Positions 54,976 to 64,000 are shown, counted from the stretch's first letter. The stretch: DNA of 64,000 nt from JAJCYL01 sp965206015 (GCA_965206015.1 CBDBIW010000015.1:806001-870000); one strand, 5' to 3'. The notes: generated by a model from the sequence alone, not told the origin. Numbers and translations: made by a program.

Positions 54976-56385
54976 ATGAAGAATTATATATACATATCTA
55001 TGATCACAAGCATGGCCTTCTTAGCTTCATGTGATGGTCGGTTAGATATTGTCCCAAAAGATGTAATTGATGCAGAAATTGCGGTTACGAGTTTAGAAGA
55101 TCTTGAAGATGTTCTTTTAGGTACTTATTCTACACTAAGGCGAGATGGCCTGTATGGTGAATCTTTATTTTATCTTCCGGATCTTATGTCTGATAACCTA
55201 AGGGTTGGAGATAGCAATGGTGGAGCCTTGAGAACAGAGGCTAATTGGCAATACTCTGCAGGTGACGATATTAATACCTGGGAAGACTCTTATACTGTAA
55301 TTTTTAGAGCAAATACAGTAATCAATAACATAGATCGATTTGAAGATGGCGGCCAAAAAAACAGGATTCTGGGTCAGGCACTAGCCCTAAGAGCATTGTC
55401 TCACTTTGACCTTCTACGGTACTATGCTCCAGAGTACAATAGAAACTCAAATGCTTTAGGTGTTCCTATAATTTTAGCTTTTGAAATTGGAAAGCCAGCC
55501 AGAAGTACGGTCAGTGAGGTTTATGACCAGATTCTTATGGACCTTCTAACTGCAAGAGATGCCCTTGGAGATGTGGACGAAGACCCACAGGAAGACGGTC
55601 CGTTTTTCTTTAACCTAATGGCTGTTAATGCGCTCTTGGCAAGAGTATACCTTTACGCAGAACAATGGGAGGACGCTGCCGGTTTTGCCAGCCTTGTAAT
55701 CAATTCTGGTGCCCTCTCGGATCCTGATGAATACGTCTCAATGTGGACCGATGATGCTGACGGAGAAGTATTATTCAGCGTAGTTTACACCACACCAGAC
55801 GACGGCAGGATCGCCACAACTTTATTTGATGTTTCTATCACCAGGTCCACCTTCACAATCACACAAGATTTGGCTGATTTGTATGACAGGAACAATGACA
55901 TTCGCTATTCTACATTCATTCGGGAAAACCCGGATTCCAACCCTGGTGACGACCTCTTCCTGCCTGTGAAATATCCTGGCCGTGGAGGCGAAAGAGGATT
56001 GAATAATGCTAAAGTGTTTAGAATGAGTGAAATGTACCTCATCAGAGCAGAATCGAATACCAATATTCCAGGTATGGAGAAAAGTGCGCTTTTTGACCTG
56101 AATACTTTGCGAGCTGCAAGAATCAATAACTACAACAATGTAAGCCTGTCAGGAGCCGGATTATCGGATGCTATCCAGGAGGAACGAAGGAAAGAGCTTG
56201 CGATTGAGGGCCACAGATGGTTTGACCTGAGAAGAACGAGTCAAAACATAAGACGCGGAATCGACTGTAGAGGCCTCACCGTAAACTGCACTTTAGATGC
56301 AGGTGACACAAGATTCGTTTTTCCAATACCGCAGGATGAAATATTTGCCAATGAGAATATTATCCAGAATGAAGGATATAACTAA
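54976..56385 (+). CDS. SusD/RagB family outer-membrane lipoprotein
   Basis: 469 residues. Lipoprotein signal with MAFLASC (Cys about 19). TPR-like helices of the SusD fold: LGQALALRALSHFDLLRYYA near residue 133, AVNALLARVYLYAEQWEDAA near 216, and the C-terminal EERRKELAIEGHRWFDLRRT near 397. SusD is the lid on the SusC barrel that captures ligand. It starts 19 bases after susC and ends 3 bases before the next gene. Confidence 0.95.
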   Translation: MKNYIYISMITSMAFLASCDGRLDIVPKDVIDAEIAVTSLEDLEDVLLGTYSTLRRDGLYGESLFYLPDLMSDNLRVGDSNGGALRTEANWQYSAGDDINTWEDSYTVIFRANTVINNIDRFEDGGQKNRILGQALALRALSHFDLLRYYAPEYNRNSNALGVPIILAFEIGKPARSTVSEVYDQILMDLLTARDALGDVDEDPQEDGPFFFNLMAVNALLARVYLYAEQWEDAAGFASLVINSGALSDPDEYVSMWTDDADGEVLFSVVYTTPDDGRIATTLFDVSITRSTFTITQDLADLYDRNNDIRYSTFIRENPDSNPGDDLFLPVKYPGRGGERGLNNAKVFRMSEMYLIRAESNTNIPGMEKSALFDLNTLRAARINNYNNVSLSGAGLSDAIQEERRKELAIEGHRWFDLRRTSQNIRRGIDCRGLTVNCTLDAGDTRFVFPIPQDEIFANENIIQNEGYN

Positions 56386-56388
56386 AAC

Positions 56389-57423
56389 ATGGAAATAATG
56401 AAACTATATAAATTCATACTTTTTATTAGCCTTTTGTCAATATCATGTGAGGTAGACAACATAGGCCCGATTTTCGACGGGGAAGAAGTTATCTTCTTCG
56501 ATCAGCAATCATTTAGTGTTGCCGAAAATATAACCAGTGACGTAGTGATTAGAGTAGGTTCCACTGTCTCCAATGGTATGACTTCTCGGGTTACTTTGGG
56601 TGGTACTGCCGTTGACGGCATACATTATTCGTTAAATGGAGATCTTGATCTGAATTTTTCTGATGGAGTATTTATTGAAACCATAACAATTTCAATAATA
56701 GATAATGACATTATTAATGAAGATGTGGAAATTGTTATGTCATTACCTGAAGGGCAGGGGTTCTCGGAAAACGAAGGAGGAGAACTCACAATTACCATAA
56801 TAAACGATGAATTGACCTCAGGTACTGTGGTAGTACCAGTCATCTCAACAAATGATGATGCAGAAGAAGGAATCAATGGGTCCTCTCCGGGTGCTATGGA
56901 AGCACTTGACAGTTCTGACCTGGAGTTTGGAGAAACTGAAGGAGGAAGTAGTGGCGTACAGGCTATTGGGCTACGATTTAATAAAATCAATATTCCGAAC
57001 GGAGCAATTATTACATCGGCAAGCATTCAATTTACGGCTGACGAAGATGTGGACAACCCCGCGGATGTGGTATTAACAATTTTTGGAGAGAACGTAGATA
57101 ACTCGTCGACATTTGATGCGACTGATTCGAATATCTCTAATCGGCCATTGACAACTGAAGGCGTAGACTGGAGTATTCCGATTTGGACCACAGTGGGAGA
57201 GGCTGGTTCCAATCAAAAAACACCTGATATTAAATCAGTAATTCAGGAAATAGTAAATAGACCCGGATGGAAAGCTAGCAACAGCATTGGTATAATCTTT
57301 ATACCTACAGTTGCTACACTTTCAAATCCAGTGGAATCTGGCAGAGTTGCTGAATCTTTTGACGGTACTGATGGTGGAGAAGATGCTCCGGTAATATCTA
57401 TATCCTGGGAGTTGGTCTTATAA
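56389..57423 (+). CDS. Calx-beta-domain surface lipoprotein
   Basis: 344 residues. Lipoprotein signal ending SISC (Cys about 21). Residues about 40-125 resemble a Calx-beta domain (SVAENITSDVVIRVGSTVSN, GIHYSLNGDLDLNFSDG, IIDNDIINEDVEIVMSL), a calcium-binding beta-sandwich. Residues about 145-344 look like a second beta-rich module (ALDSSDLEFGETEGGSSGVQ, GLRFNKINIPNGAIITSASI, TVGEAGSNQKTPDIKSVIQE) which I recall from secreted proteins of marine bacteria. In SusCD loci this position usually holds a surface ligand-binding protein. Same transcript as susCD. Confidence 0.72.
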   Translation: MEIMKLYKFILFISLLSISCEVDNIGPIFDGEEVIFFDQQSFSVAENITSDVVIRVGSTVSNGMTSRVTLGGTAVDGIHYSLNGDLDLNFSDGVFIETITISIIDNDIINEDVEIVMSLPEGQGFSENEGGELTITIINDELTSGTVVVPVISTNDDAEEGINGSSPGAMEALDSSDLEFGETEGGSSGVQAIGLRFNKINIPNGAIITSASIQFTADEDVDNPADVVLTIFGENVDNSSTFDATDSNISNRPLTTEGVDWSIPIWTTVGEAGSNQKTPDIKSVIQEIVNRPGWKASNSIGIIFIPTVATLSNPVESGRVAESFDGTDGGEDAPVISISWELVL

Positions 57424-57451
57424 AATTTCGAGTACATTTTAATGATTTTTT

Positions 57452-57486
57452 GATGTTCAGGGTTGCCGTTGGGTACCCTGAACGTC
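57452..57486 (+). terminator. Strong hairpin after the Calx-beta gene
   Basis: A 12-bp stem (GATGTTCAGGGT/ACCCTGAACGTC with one G-T pair), 11-base loop, followed by AAAAAG. It begins 28 bases after the stop and probably ends or dampens the sigma-to-Calx transcript before the TIG genes. Confidence 0.65.
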
Positions 57487-57566
57487 AAAAAGAAATCTTA
57501 TCGATGTACTCAAAATCAACGAACCATCTTTTTTACTGATTAAATAACCGACTTAATAGTAGAATT

Positions 57567-59648
57567 ATGAATTACATTTTAAAAAATCTAAAAAAATCAT
57601 TAGCGTTAAATATTGTTTTTGTCTCCTTTATTGCATTATGGTCTTGCGGCAATGATGATTCTGATAAGATTTCCGTTACACCGGCACAGCCACCAACCAT
57701 AGACTCGATCGAACCTACAAGCGGTCAAATTGGTACTTCTATTACAATTATGGGGACTAATTTTAATACAGTTGCCACTGCTAATACAGTAACTTTCAAT
57801 GGCATAGCAGCTGTTGTCACTTTTTCTACCTCAACTATTATTAATACAAGTATTCCCGAAGGGGCTACAACAGGAGCTGTTTCTGTTAAAGTTGCAGGTA
57901 AAACGGTTGAAGGACCATTTTTTACAGTTACACTCGATCCAACAGCACCAACTATTGCTTCAGTTGATCCCAATAGAGGAACGGCCGGCACTGAAGTAAC
58001 CATTACCGGTACCAATTTCAGTGAAATACCTCTTGAGAACTTGGTGAATTTTAATGGCACTGCTGCCAAACTTACCGCCTCTACTGCCACCACGATAACC
58101 ACCACTGTGCCTGACGGTGCCAGCACGGGCCCTATCACAGTGGTAGTTGATGACAAGGAAGGTGAAGGCCCTGAGTTTACTGTCCTTCCTCTACCAACAA
58201 TTACTTCCATTGATCCAGCCTCTGGCACAGTGGGAACATCTGTAACCATTACCGGAACCGGTTTTAGCGAAATAGCCTCTGACAATGTTATAGAATTTAA
58301 CGGCATGGAAGCCATTGTCTCTGCTGCTACAACTACCAGCATTACCTTCATTGTACCGGAAGGAGTTGGCATAGGAGCTGAAAACATAACCATTTCACTT
58401 AATGGGGGGAACCTGGTTGAAGGCCCCGAGTTTACTGTGATTTCAGGTGATGCAGCAATTACTTCAATTGATCCAGTAACCGGACTCGAAGCCACTATAG
58501 TAACCATAACGGGTACAAATTTTAGCAACATAGCTTCCGATAATGTAGTAAGTTTTAATGGTACGGAAGCGATGGTTTCCAACTCAACTGCCACTACTAT
58601 AACCACCTCGGTCCCTGCCGGAGCTACCACTGGGGCAATTACAGTTTCAGTAAATGGTGGCATGTCAGTTACCGGCCCGGAATTTACCGTAACTGCAGGT
58701 ATGGCTACCGTTGCACCAACTTTTACACAGGCAATTATGTCAGGCGTCCCGGATAATCTTCAAAAGATACAGTTTATAACTGCAACTATCGTCTATGCTG
58801 TGGGTGACGAAAATGCAGGGGGCAACGGAACATTTATTGAAAGTACTGATGCCGGGCTCAGTTGGTCCGATTTGAGTACAAACACTGGAGTAATAGGAGT
58901 TGATCTTGATAACCTATTCTTTTTAGACGCAAATAATGGTTGGGTGATTGGAGAGTTAGAAACAGTTTTGAAGACTACTGACGGAGGAGAAAACTGGACG
59001 TCACAAAACACAGCAATGGGATCATCGGATGACTTAAAAAGCATCTTTTTTCTTGATGCGAACAATGGATATGTTGGGGGAGAAGAAGGACTGCTATATC
59101 ACACTACAGATGGTGGAGCAAACTGGACTTTACAACCTTCTGGTACAACTGAAACTATCAATAATATCTTCTTTCACAATGGCAGCTCTGGTATAGCAGT
59201 TACTAGTGGTGGCAATATTATAACTACTGCTGATGGGACTTCATGGGACTTACAAGCCGATGTCAACGGAGCTGCAGAATCATGGAAAGCAATCCAATTC
59301 GTTGATGCAAACAATGGGTGGGTCGTAGGAAGTGGTGGATTCATTTTCAAAACTACTGATGGCGGTGCAAATTGGACAGCTCAACCAAACCCGGGGTTTG
59401 ATAATGACACAGACTATAATGACATCATTCTGATAGATACCGACATTCTCATTGGGGTTGGAGATCACAACAGTGATGATACCATTACTTCATTTGTAGC
59501 AAACACAGTCAATGGTGGTGCTACCTGGGTGAGAGATAACCATGGATTAACTGCTATGGTTGATGATATCGAACTAAATGGAATTGACAGCTTCGATGGC
59601 TCAGTAATCATTACAGTAGGTGATGATGGAACCATATTAAGAAATTAG
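57567..59648 (+). CDS. Lipoprotein with four IPT/TIG domains and Ycf48-like propeller
   Basis: 693 residues. Lipoprotein signal ending LWSC (Cys about 27). Four IPT/TIG domains follow at about residues 43-115, 130-205, 210-290 and 295-375 (patterns IDSIEPTSGQIGTSITIMG, VTITGTNFSEIP, NVVSFNGTEAMVS). The C-terminal 300 residues hold repeats like ANNGWVIGELETVLKTTDGG and GWVVGSGGFIFKTTDGGANW, the BNR/Ycf48-like propeller pattern. Likely surface-exposed and ligand-binding, in the SusE/F-like position of the locus. The N-terminal TIG part is closely related to that of the next gene. Confidence 0.85.
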   Translation: MNYILKNLKKSLALNIVFVSFIALWSCGNDDSDKISVTPAQPPTIDSIEPTSGQIGTSITIMGTNFNTVATANTVTFNGIAAVVTFSTSTIINTSIPEGATTGAVSVKVAGKTVEGPFFTVTLDPTAPTIASVDPNRGTAGTEVTITGTNFSEIPLENLVNFNGTAAKLTASTATTITTTVPDGASTGPITVVVDDKEGEGPEFTVLPLPTITSIDPASGTVGTSVTITGTGFSEIASDNVIEFNGMEAIVSAATTTSITFIVPEGVGIGAENITISLNGGNLVEGPEFTVISGDAAITSIDPVTGLEATIVTITGTNFSNIASDNVVSFNGTEAMVSNSTATTITTSVPAGATTGAITVSVNGGMSVTGPEFTVTAGMATVAPTFTQAIMSGVPDNLQKIQFITATIVYAVGDENAGGNGTFIESTDAGLSWSDLSTNTGVIGVDLDNLFFLDANNGWVIGELETVLKTTDGGENWTSQNTAMGSSDDLKSIFFLDANNGYVGGEEGLLYHTTDGGANWTLQPSGTTETINNIFFHNGSSGIAVTSGGNIITTADGTSWDLQADVNGAAESWKAIQFVDANNGWVVGSGGFIFKTTDGGANWTAQPNPGFDNDTDYNDIILIDTDILIGVGDHNSDDTITSFVANTVNGGATWVRDNHGLTAMVDDIELNGIDSFDGSVIITVGDDGTILRN

Positions 59649-59669
59649 ACTGCTGACTTAAGTAATGAG

Positions 59670-59722
59670 AGGCTCTCGAATCCCTGTCACTATCAGGGAG
59701 CGAAGCCTTTCTTACTCTTTCT
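59670..59722 (+). terminator. Rho-independent terminator between the two TIG genes
   Basis: Nested stem: AGGCT...AGCCT outside and TCCCTG/CAGGGA inside a TCACTAT loop (59670-59708), followed by TTTCTTACTCTTTCTT. Because it overlaps the first 20 codons of a longer upstream reading of the next gene, it supports the later start at 59728. Confidence 0.75.
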
Positions 59723-59727
59723 TAAAA

Positions 59728-61251
59728 ATGAACAAGAATAACATACTTTACCATTTTACCAAAGTTGCCATTGGCCTGGGGCTGATTTCATGTAGTAATG
59801 ATAGTAACACTCCTCCTCATTCCGATACTCAAATTGAAACTCACCCTCCTCCAACCATTATCGCAATTGACCCATCCGTGGGAGACGAAGGTTCGCCCGT
59901 AACTATTACCGGAACAGGGTTTAGCAGGGTGATTTCAGAAAATACTGTTGACTTTAATGGAAAAGAGGCTGAAATAACCTTTGCTTCTACAAGCCAAATT
60001 TCCTTATTTGTCCCAATTGGAGCCATGGACGGCATCGTCTCAGTTATGGTAAATGGACAAAAAGCTATCGGGCCAAGTTTCACCATTATAGAAGTTCCCG
60101 TGATAATCAGCCCAACAATGGGAAGTGTTGGTACTATTGTGACCATTACGGGTGTCAATTTTAGTCCGATAACCGTAGAGAACAGTGTGAGCTTTAATGG
60201 TACCCCTGCTTTTGTTAATAGTGCTACAATCACTTCAATATCCGTTATAGTTCCTGAGGGTGTCACAACGGGACCAGTCAGTATATCAACCAATGGCCGA
60301 ATACAAAATGGTCCGAATTTTACCGTTTTAACAGAGGCTCCCGTTTCCGAGACACCAGAGAATTTTAAAATTGCTTTTATTGGCGACGCCACTATCGGAC
60401 CCGATGCCGATGCTGTCCTGAACCTGATAAAAAATGAAGGTGCTCAAGTGGTAATACATCCGGGAGATCTTGATTATATCGATAACCCGCAAGCTTTTGA
60501 AGACAATATCAATGGGATACTTGGAGCTAACTTCCCATACTTTTATTCAGTGGGCAATCATGATGACTCCAATTGGGAAGGCCCCAACGGACATCAATCA
60601 TTCCTGGAAGCCCGATTCAATAGACTTGGCATTTCCTGGACAGGCCAATTGGGAGTACTATCCTCCTTTACCTACAAAGGAATTTTTTTCGTCTCATCAG
60701 CTCCAGATGAATTTGGTATCAACTCAACAGTAGCTGGAAATCATATTCGAGATCAGTTGGCAAACAATAATGCTGATTGGAAAATTTCGTTTTGGCATAA
60801 AAATCAAAGGTTGATGCAAATTGGGGGTAAAAATGATGAAGCCGGATGGAATGTATATGAAGAATCCCGAAAAGGTGGTGCACTTATGGCTACCGGGCAT
60901 GAGCATTCCTATAGTCGAACTTACGAAATGAGTAATTTTCAAAGCCAAACGATATCCAACACTTCTGATACAGTCACTTTGCAAAAAGATAATCCGGCTA
61001 CTGCCAATTCAGATGAGGGAAGATCATTCGCCTTCGTTTCAGGTCTCGGAGGCAGAAGCATCAGGGACGCCGAATCCGGGTTGGATAATAACCCCTGGTG
61101 GGCTGATGTATACCATAGTGACAACGGAGGGCAATTTGGAGCTCTTTTTGGTGAGTTTAATTATCATGGCGATGCAACGATGGCCCGCTTTTATTTCAAA
61201 GATATAGATGGAGCTGTAAGGGATGAATTCTTCGTTAGGTCAAATAATTGA
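59728..61251 (+). CDS. Metallophosphoesterase lipoprotein with two IPT/TIG domains
   Basis: 507 residues from the ATG at 59728, which gives a lipoprotein signal ending LISC (Cys about 23). Two IPT/TIG domains lie at about 43-120 and 125-200 (VTITGTGFSRVISENTVDFN, VTITGVNFSPITVENSVSFN). Then follows a calcineurin-like phosphoesterase with its metal ligands: FIGDATIG (Asp), HPGDLDYI (Asp), VGNHDDSNW (Asn-His), SFWHKNQ (His) and ATGHEHSY (His-x-His). Purple-acid-type or nuclease/phosphatase activity at the cell surface is expected; the substrate is unknown. The TIG domains may tether it to substrate or to the SusCD complex. Confidence 0.85.
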   Translation: MNKNNILYHFTKVAIGLGLISCSNDSNTPPHSDTQIETHPPPTIIAIDPSVGDEGSPVTITGTGFSRVISENTVDFNGKEAEITFASTSQISLFVPIGAMDGIVSVMVNGQKAIGPSFTIIEVPVIISPTMGSVGTIVTITGVNFSPITVENSVSFNGTPAFVNSATITSISVIVPEGVTTGPVSISTNGRIQNGPNFTVLTEAPVSETPENFKIAFIGDATIGPDADAVLNLIKNEGAQVVIHPGDLDYIDNPQAFEDNINGILGANFPYFYSVGNHDDSNWEGPNGHQSFLEARFNRLGISWTGQLGVLSSFTYKGIFFVSSAPDEFGINSTVAGNHIRDQLANNNADWKISFWHKNQRLMQIGGKNDEAGWNVYEESRKGGALMATGHEHSYSRTYEMSNFQSQTISNTSDTVTLQKDNPATANSDEGRSFAFVSGLGGRSIRDAESGLDNNPWWADVYHSDNGGQFGALFGEFNYHGDATMARFYFKDIDGAVRDEFFVRSNN

Positions 61252-61306
61252 TTAAATAGAATTAAGTAACGTTTCGAATTGTGAATTATAAATTCAATAC
61301 TGATAC

Positions 61307-62971
61307 ATGAAAAATGCAACCACAATATTGATGATCTTCCTGTCTATTCCAGCTACTTCTTTGTTTAGCCAACAATGTGGATCAGTTCCGAGTAAGAAAT
61401 ATTTAAATAACCTGGTCAGCAGCCTGGGAGAGCGTGAAAAATTAGTGAATCAACACTATAAACAACGGTCTTCAAGGAGATTAGCCAATTTTAGCATTCC
61501 TGTACAATTTCATGTAACCCGAACAACCGAGGGCACAAGTCCAGCAGTTAGTGACAATGTATTACTCCAGGTTTTAGATAATTTGAACGAAGCCTATGCG
61601 TCAATGGATATCAGCTTTATGGCATGTGGACAAACAAAATTTATTGATAATAGCCCTCTTCATACCAACTTTGATAAGGATCAGGATGATAGTAAGCTGA
61701 ATCAATACGACGACCTGTTCGTTCTAAATATTTATATAGTTGGCGATCTCGACGGTCTTAATGGATATGCCAAATTTCCGGAAGATCAGGAAGACAGAGT
61801 CGTTATAGAAGCAGAAAATGCCCTCACTAGTACTGTTATTCACGAAGTAGGACATTATTTTTCTTTACTACATACATACAGCACTTCGCGAGGTACCGAA
61901 TTTGTAGACGGTTCTAACTGCCTGGTTTCGGGAGATTTGATATGTGATACTCCTCCCGACCCGGGAGAGCGGGATTTTTTCTCCAACTGCATATATACAG
62001 GCAATGTCCGTGACCTTTTTGGTTCCGCATATGCTCCAGATGGATTTAACTACATGGGAAGGGGACAAAACACATGTAGAAATAGGTTTTCCGTAATGCA
62101 ACAGAATAGAATACTGGCATCTCTGATGATGGATCGATATTATTTGGTAGATTGTTCATCTACACAACCTGACATTACATGTACAACCACAATAGAATCA
62201 TTTCCATACGAAGAAAGTTTTGAAGATTACACCGGAGGCACAGACTGGAAGCAAAACATTGACGATCAATTTGGATGGAATTGGGGTGCTAATACTAGGT
62301 CAGAGGAAACTGGCCCTGGTCAGGCTGTGGAGGGTAACTACTTTATATTTACCGAAGCCTCTGATTTTCAAAACGTAACAGGCATCATCACTAGTCCCTG
62401 TTTTAATTTTCAGAATCAAAGCGAAGCTGCAGTGAGTTTCTCCTATCACATGTATGGAGTAGATATTGGAAAACTCGAATTACAGATAAGTCAAAACCAG
62501 AGTGGTACATGGACTACTTTATGGGATCAGGTAGGAAATAAAGGGAATCAGTGGAATGATGCCGTGGTGAATTTAAATGAATTTGTGGGCAGTACTATTC
62601 AGCTTAGATTCGTAGCCCGAACGGCTGGAGGGTCCAAAGGGGATATGGCTGTAGATAAATTTGCCGTTGTTTCACAGGAGGCCGTTGTATCAAGTATTGA
62701 AGATGAACGGGTAGATGAAAGCCTACTGATGTTATATCCTAACCCTGCGGTAGAAACGTTGACTATTCGATACAGGAATACTGACCTGACCCAGCCAATA
62801 CTGTTAATAACAAGTATTGACGGGCGAGTTATGCACAAAGAATCGATTGTGAATCTTGACTTCTCGGCTGAATATCATTTAGACGTAAGTCAATGGAGTG
62901 TTGGAACCTATTTTGTACGTTTTATTGGTCAGTCAAAAGAACGGGCAGCTACTTTTATTTTGAAACCGTAG
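61307..62971 (+). CDS. M43-type zinc metalloprotease with MAM-like domain and type IX tail
   Basis: 554 residues. A signal peptide (to about residue 22) is followed by a propeptide-like stretch, then the catalytic domain with HEVGHYFSLLHTY (HExxHxxxxxH, about residue 180) and a Met-turn candidate FNYMGRG (about 247), as in the pappalysin (M43) family. Residues about 300-465 are a MAM-like beta-sandwich (YEESFEDYTGGTDWKQN, GIITSPCFNFQNQ, AVDKFAVVS). The tail YPNPAVETLTIRY to FILKP is a type A type IX secretion signal. Secreted or cell-surface protease. It follows the phosphoesterase gene by 55 bases. Confidence 0.87.
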   Translation: MKNATTILMIFLSIPATSLFSQQCGSVPSKKYLNNLVSSLGEREKLVNQHYKQRSSRRLANFSIPVQFHVTRTTEGTSPAVSDNVLLQVLDNLNEAYASMDISFMACGQTKFIDNSPLHTNFDKDQDDSKLNQYDDLFVLNIYIVGDLDGLNGYAKFPEDQEDRVVIEAENALTSTVIHEVGHYFSLLHTYSTSRGTEFVDGSNCLVSGDLICDTPPDPGERDFFSNCIYTGNVRDLFGSAYAPDGFNYMGRGQNTCRNRFSVMQQNRILASLMMDRYYLVDCSSTQPDITCTTTIESFPYEESFEDYTGGTDWKQNIDDQFGWNWGANTRSEETGPGQAVEGNYFIFTEASDFQNVTGIITSPCFNFQNQSEAAVSFSYHMYGVDIGKLELQISQNQSGTWTTLWDQVGNKGNQWNDAVVNLNEFVGSTIQLRFVARTAGGSKGDMAVDKFAVVSQEAVVSSIEDERVDESLLMLYPNPAVETLTIRYRNTDLTQPILLITSIDGRVMHKESIVNLDFSAEYHLDVSQWSVGTYFVRFIGQSKERAATFILKP

Positions 62972-63077
62972 TGAAGGCTCTCCTTGCAGAATTTTAGCTG
63001 CATCATAAACTCTTTAGTTCGATGAACTTCAGTCTATCAGGTTATTTAAACAAGTCAAAATTATAAATTATAGGATC

Positions 63078-64000
63078 GTGATAAGGTTTGTATCCTCAAA
63101 ATCAACGACTCTCTTGTCGATCTCTATAGCCATTCTTTCATTTTACGCTGTGAGTTATCTCAATGGCAGGCAAGGCAACCAGTCAATGCCAGACGCAGAG
63201 AATTTAATAAATCAAAATTCCATAAACGATTGTCCTTATATCTTTCACGAGGAAGGTCGGATAATTATCAGGTGGATAGAATCTGGAAACATAGTAGAAA
63301 AAATATGCTATAACGATGATTTCAAGAATTTACAGATAAACACATGTGAAGTTTTCGAAGCAGAATACATCAGCACAAACTTGTCGTTAGTCCCAAATAA
63401 CCAGCAGCATTTCTTAGGTGCATCCAAAATTGTAGCACTCAGCGACATTCATGGGCAATTCGATTTATTTATAAAGTTATTGCAGGCTCATAAAATCATA
63501 GATCAACAAAAAAACTGGAGTTTTGAAGATGGTCATTTTGTCATCACAGGAGATGTCTTTGATAGGGGTGATAAAGTAACAGAAACGTTGTGGTTCTTGT
63601 ACAAACTAGAACAACAAGCTGCCAGGGCAGGTGGGAAGTTACACTTACTTCTGGGGAATCACGAAGTAATGGTACTCAATGGAAGTATCAAATATGTGAA
63701 TGATAAATACATACAAGTTGCTGAAAAAATGGGAATGGCCCATAAAGAATTATTTGGACCAACTACCCTGTTGGGTCAATGGCTCAGAACCAAACCTATA
63801 GCAGTTTCAGTTAATAATATAGCTTTTACCCATGGAGGTTTCTCCCCGGAGTTTGTTGCTAAAGGCTATAATATCCTAACCACTAATCAGCTATTCCATG
63901 ATGGAATTATTGATCATTTGAAAGATAGCATTGCAATGGATTCTTCGTTATATTTCTTAAGTAAGAGCGACGGTCCTATCTGGTATAGAGGTTATTTTAG
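63078..64000 (+). CDS. PPP-type metallophosphatase, Shewanella-like (partial, 3' end outside window)
   Basis: About 307 codons are visible from a GTG at 63078; no ATG precedes the signal-like segment (LLSISIAILSFYAVSYL). Phosphatase motifs of the PPP family are ALSDIHGQFD (near residue 123; GDxHG with Ser for Gly), VITGDVFDRGD (GDxxDRG, near 155), LLGNHE (GNHE, near 192) and FTHGGFSPE (near 250). This set is that of Shewanella-like protein phosphatases, which in bacteria are often exported. It runs off the right edge at 64000. Second phosphoesterase of the locus. Confidence 0.85.
   Translation, partial: MIRFVSSKSTTLLSISIAILSFYAVSYLNGRQGNQSMPDAENLINQNSINDCPYIFHEEGRIIIRWIESGNIVEKICYNDDFKNLQINTCEVFEAEYISTNLSLVPNNQQHFLGASKIVALSDIHGQFDLFIKLLQAHKIIDQQKNWSFEDGHFVITGDVFDRGDKVTETLWFLYKLEQQAARAGGKLHLLLGNHEVMVLNGSIKYVNDKYIQVAEKMGMAHKELFGPTTLLGQWLRTKPIAVSVNNIAFTHGGFSPEFVAKGYNILTTNQLFHDGIIDHLKDSIAMDSSLYFLSKSDGPIWYRGYF

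Noticed and set aside
57725..58663. Long open frame on the minus strand inside the TIG/Ycf48-like gene (312 codons)
   Set aside because: Its codons mirror the Thr/Ser/Ile/Gly-rich TIG repeats on the plus strand, giving a Val/Pro/Ser/Thr-rich product with no domain. It is an antisense shadow.
59665..59727. N-terminal extension of the TIG-phosphoesterase
   Set aside because: The DNA is occupied by a terminator hairpin, and the ATG at 59728 gives a proper lipoprotein signal.
59841..60392. 183-codon minus-strand frame inside the TIG-phosphoesterase gene
   Set aside because: Same repeat-driven effect as in the neighbouring TIG gene; no recognisable motif and the plus-strand gene has a full set of catalytic residues.

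Overview
The window reads as chromosomal DNA of a marine-type Bacteroidetes, most likely a Cytophagales relative. The grounds are promoters of the TTG-N19/20-TAnnTTTG type, a SusC/SusD pair with an ECF sigma factor and FecR, type IX secretion C-terminal tails, an enlarged NusB, and many starts without a Shine-Dalgarno sequence, several of them TTG or GTG. No rRNA or tRNA gene was recognised. Protein calls come from reading motifs by eye; no database search was run.

Layout. 1-4370 (minus): cytochrome c maturation genes ccmB-C-D-E-F, with ccmF running off the left edge. 4457-10033 (plus): nucleotide-sugar genes (UDP-glucuronate 4-epimerase, rfbA, rfbC, UDP-glucuronate decarboxylase, gmd, fucose synthase). 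10019-16405 (minus): coaE, ybbR, an IS630-type insertion, yajC, a DUF1573 lipoprotein, a YtxH protein, nusB and a leucine-dehydrogenase-type gene. 16541-20682: two half ABC exporters facing each other around a small unknown gene; their ATP-site motifs fit a heterodimer with one degenerate site. 20711-22820: truA, a decayed IS4-type element and a tiny lipoprotein. 22828-27331 (minus): ugd-galE-rfbB and a FAD oxidoreductase. 27556-35574 (plus): acyl-CoA dehydrogenase, rpsU, xerC-like recombinase, hpf, a membrane-DUF952 fusion, a PlsB-like acyltransferase overlapping gpsA, and glnS.

35575-43048 is an accessory, decayed stretch. A 1299-residue type IX-secreted repeat protein (fifteen 25-residue BspA/DUF285-type repeats, then five ~103-residue repeats) lies beside an IS4-family element with perfect 21-bp ends. 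Both are bracketed by the N- and C-terminal remnants of an IS5-like transposase, and outside these by fragments of minus-strand genes, one a beta-propeller pseudogene.

43187-49205 holds an ABC-F ATPase with one degenerate ATP site, a truncated DUF6588 gene, an amidohydrolase lipoprotein lacking the usual HxH, a helical secreted protein, a PBP4-type carboxypeptidase and a Cys-rich mini-protein.

49692-64000 (plus) is a SusCD-type uptake locus: ECF sigma, FecR, SusC, SusD, a Calx-beta lipoprotein, a TIG/Ycf48-like lipoprotein, a TIG/metallophosphoesterase lipoprotein, an M43-type metalloprotease with MAM-like and type IX tail regions, and a PPP-type phosphatase cut by the right edge. It has no glycoside hydrolase, and two phosphoesterases plus a protease instead. 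Together with the 35-43 kb composite, it is the best candidate here for something not yet described.
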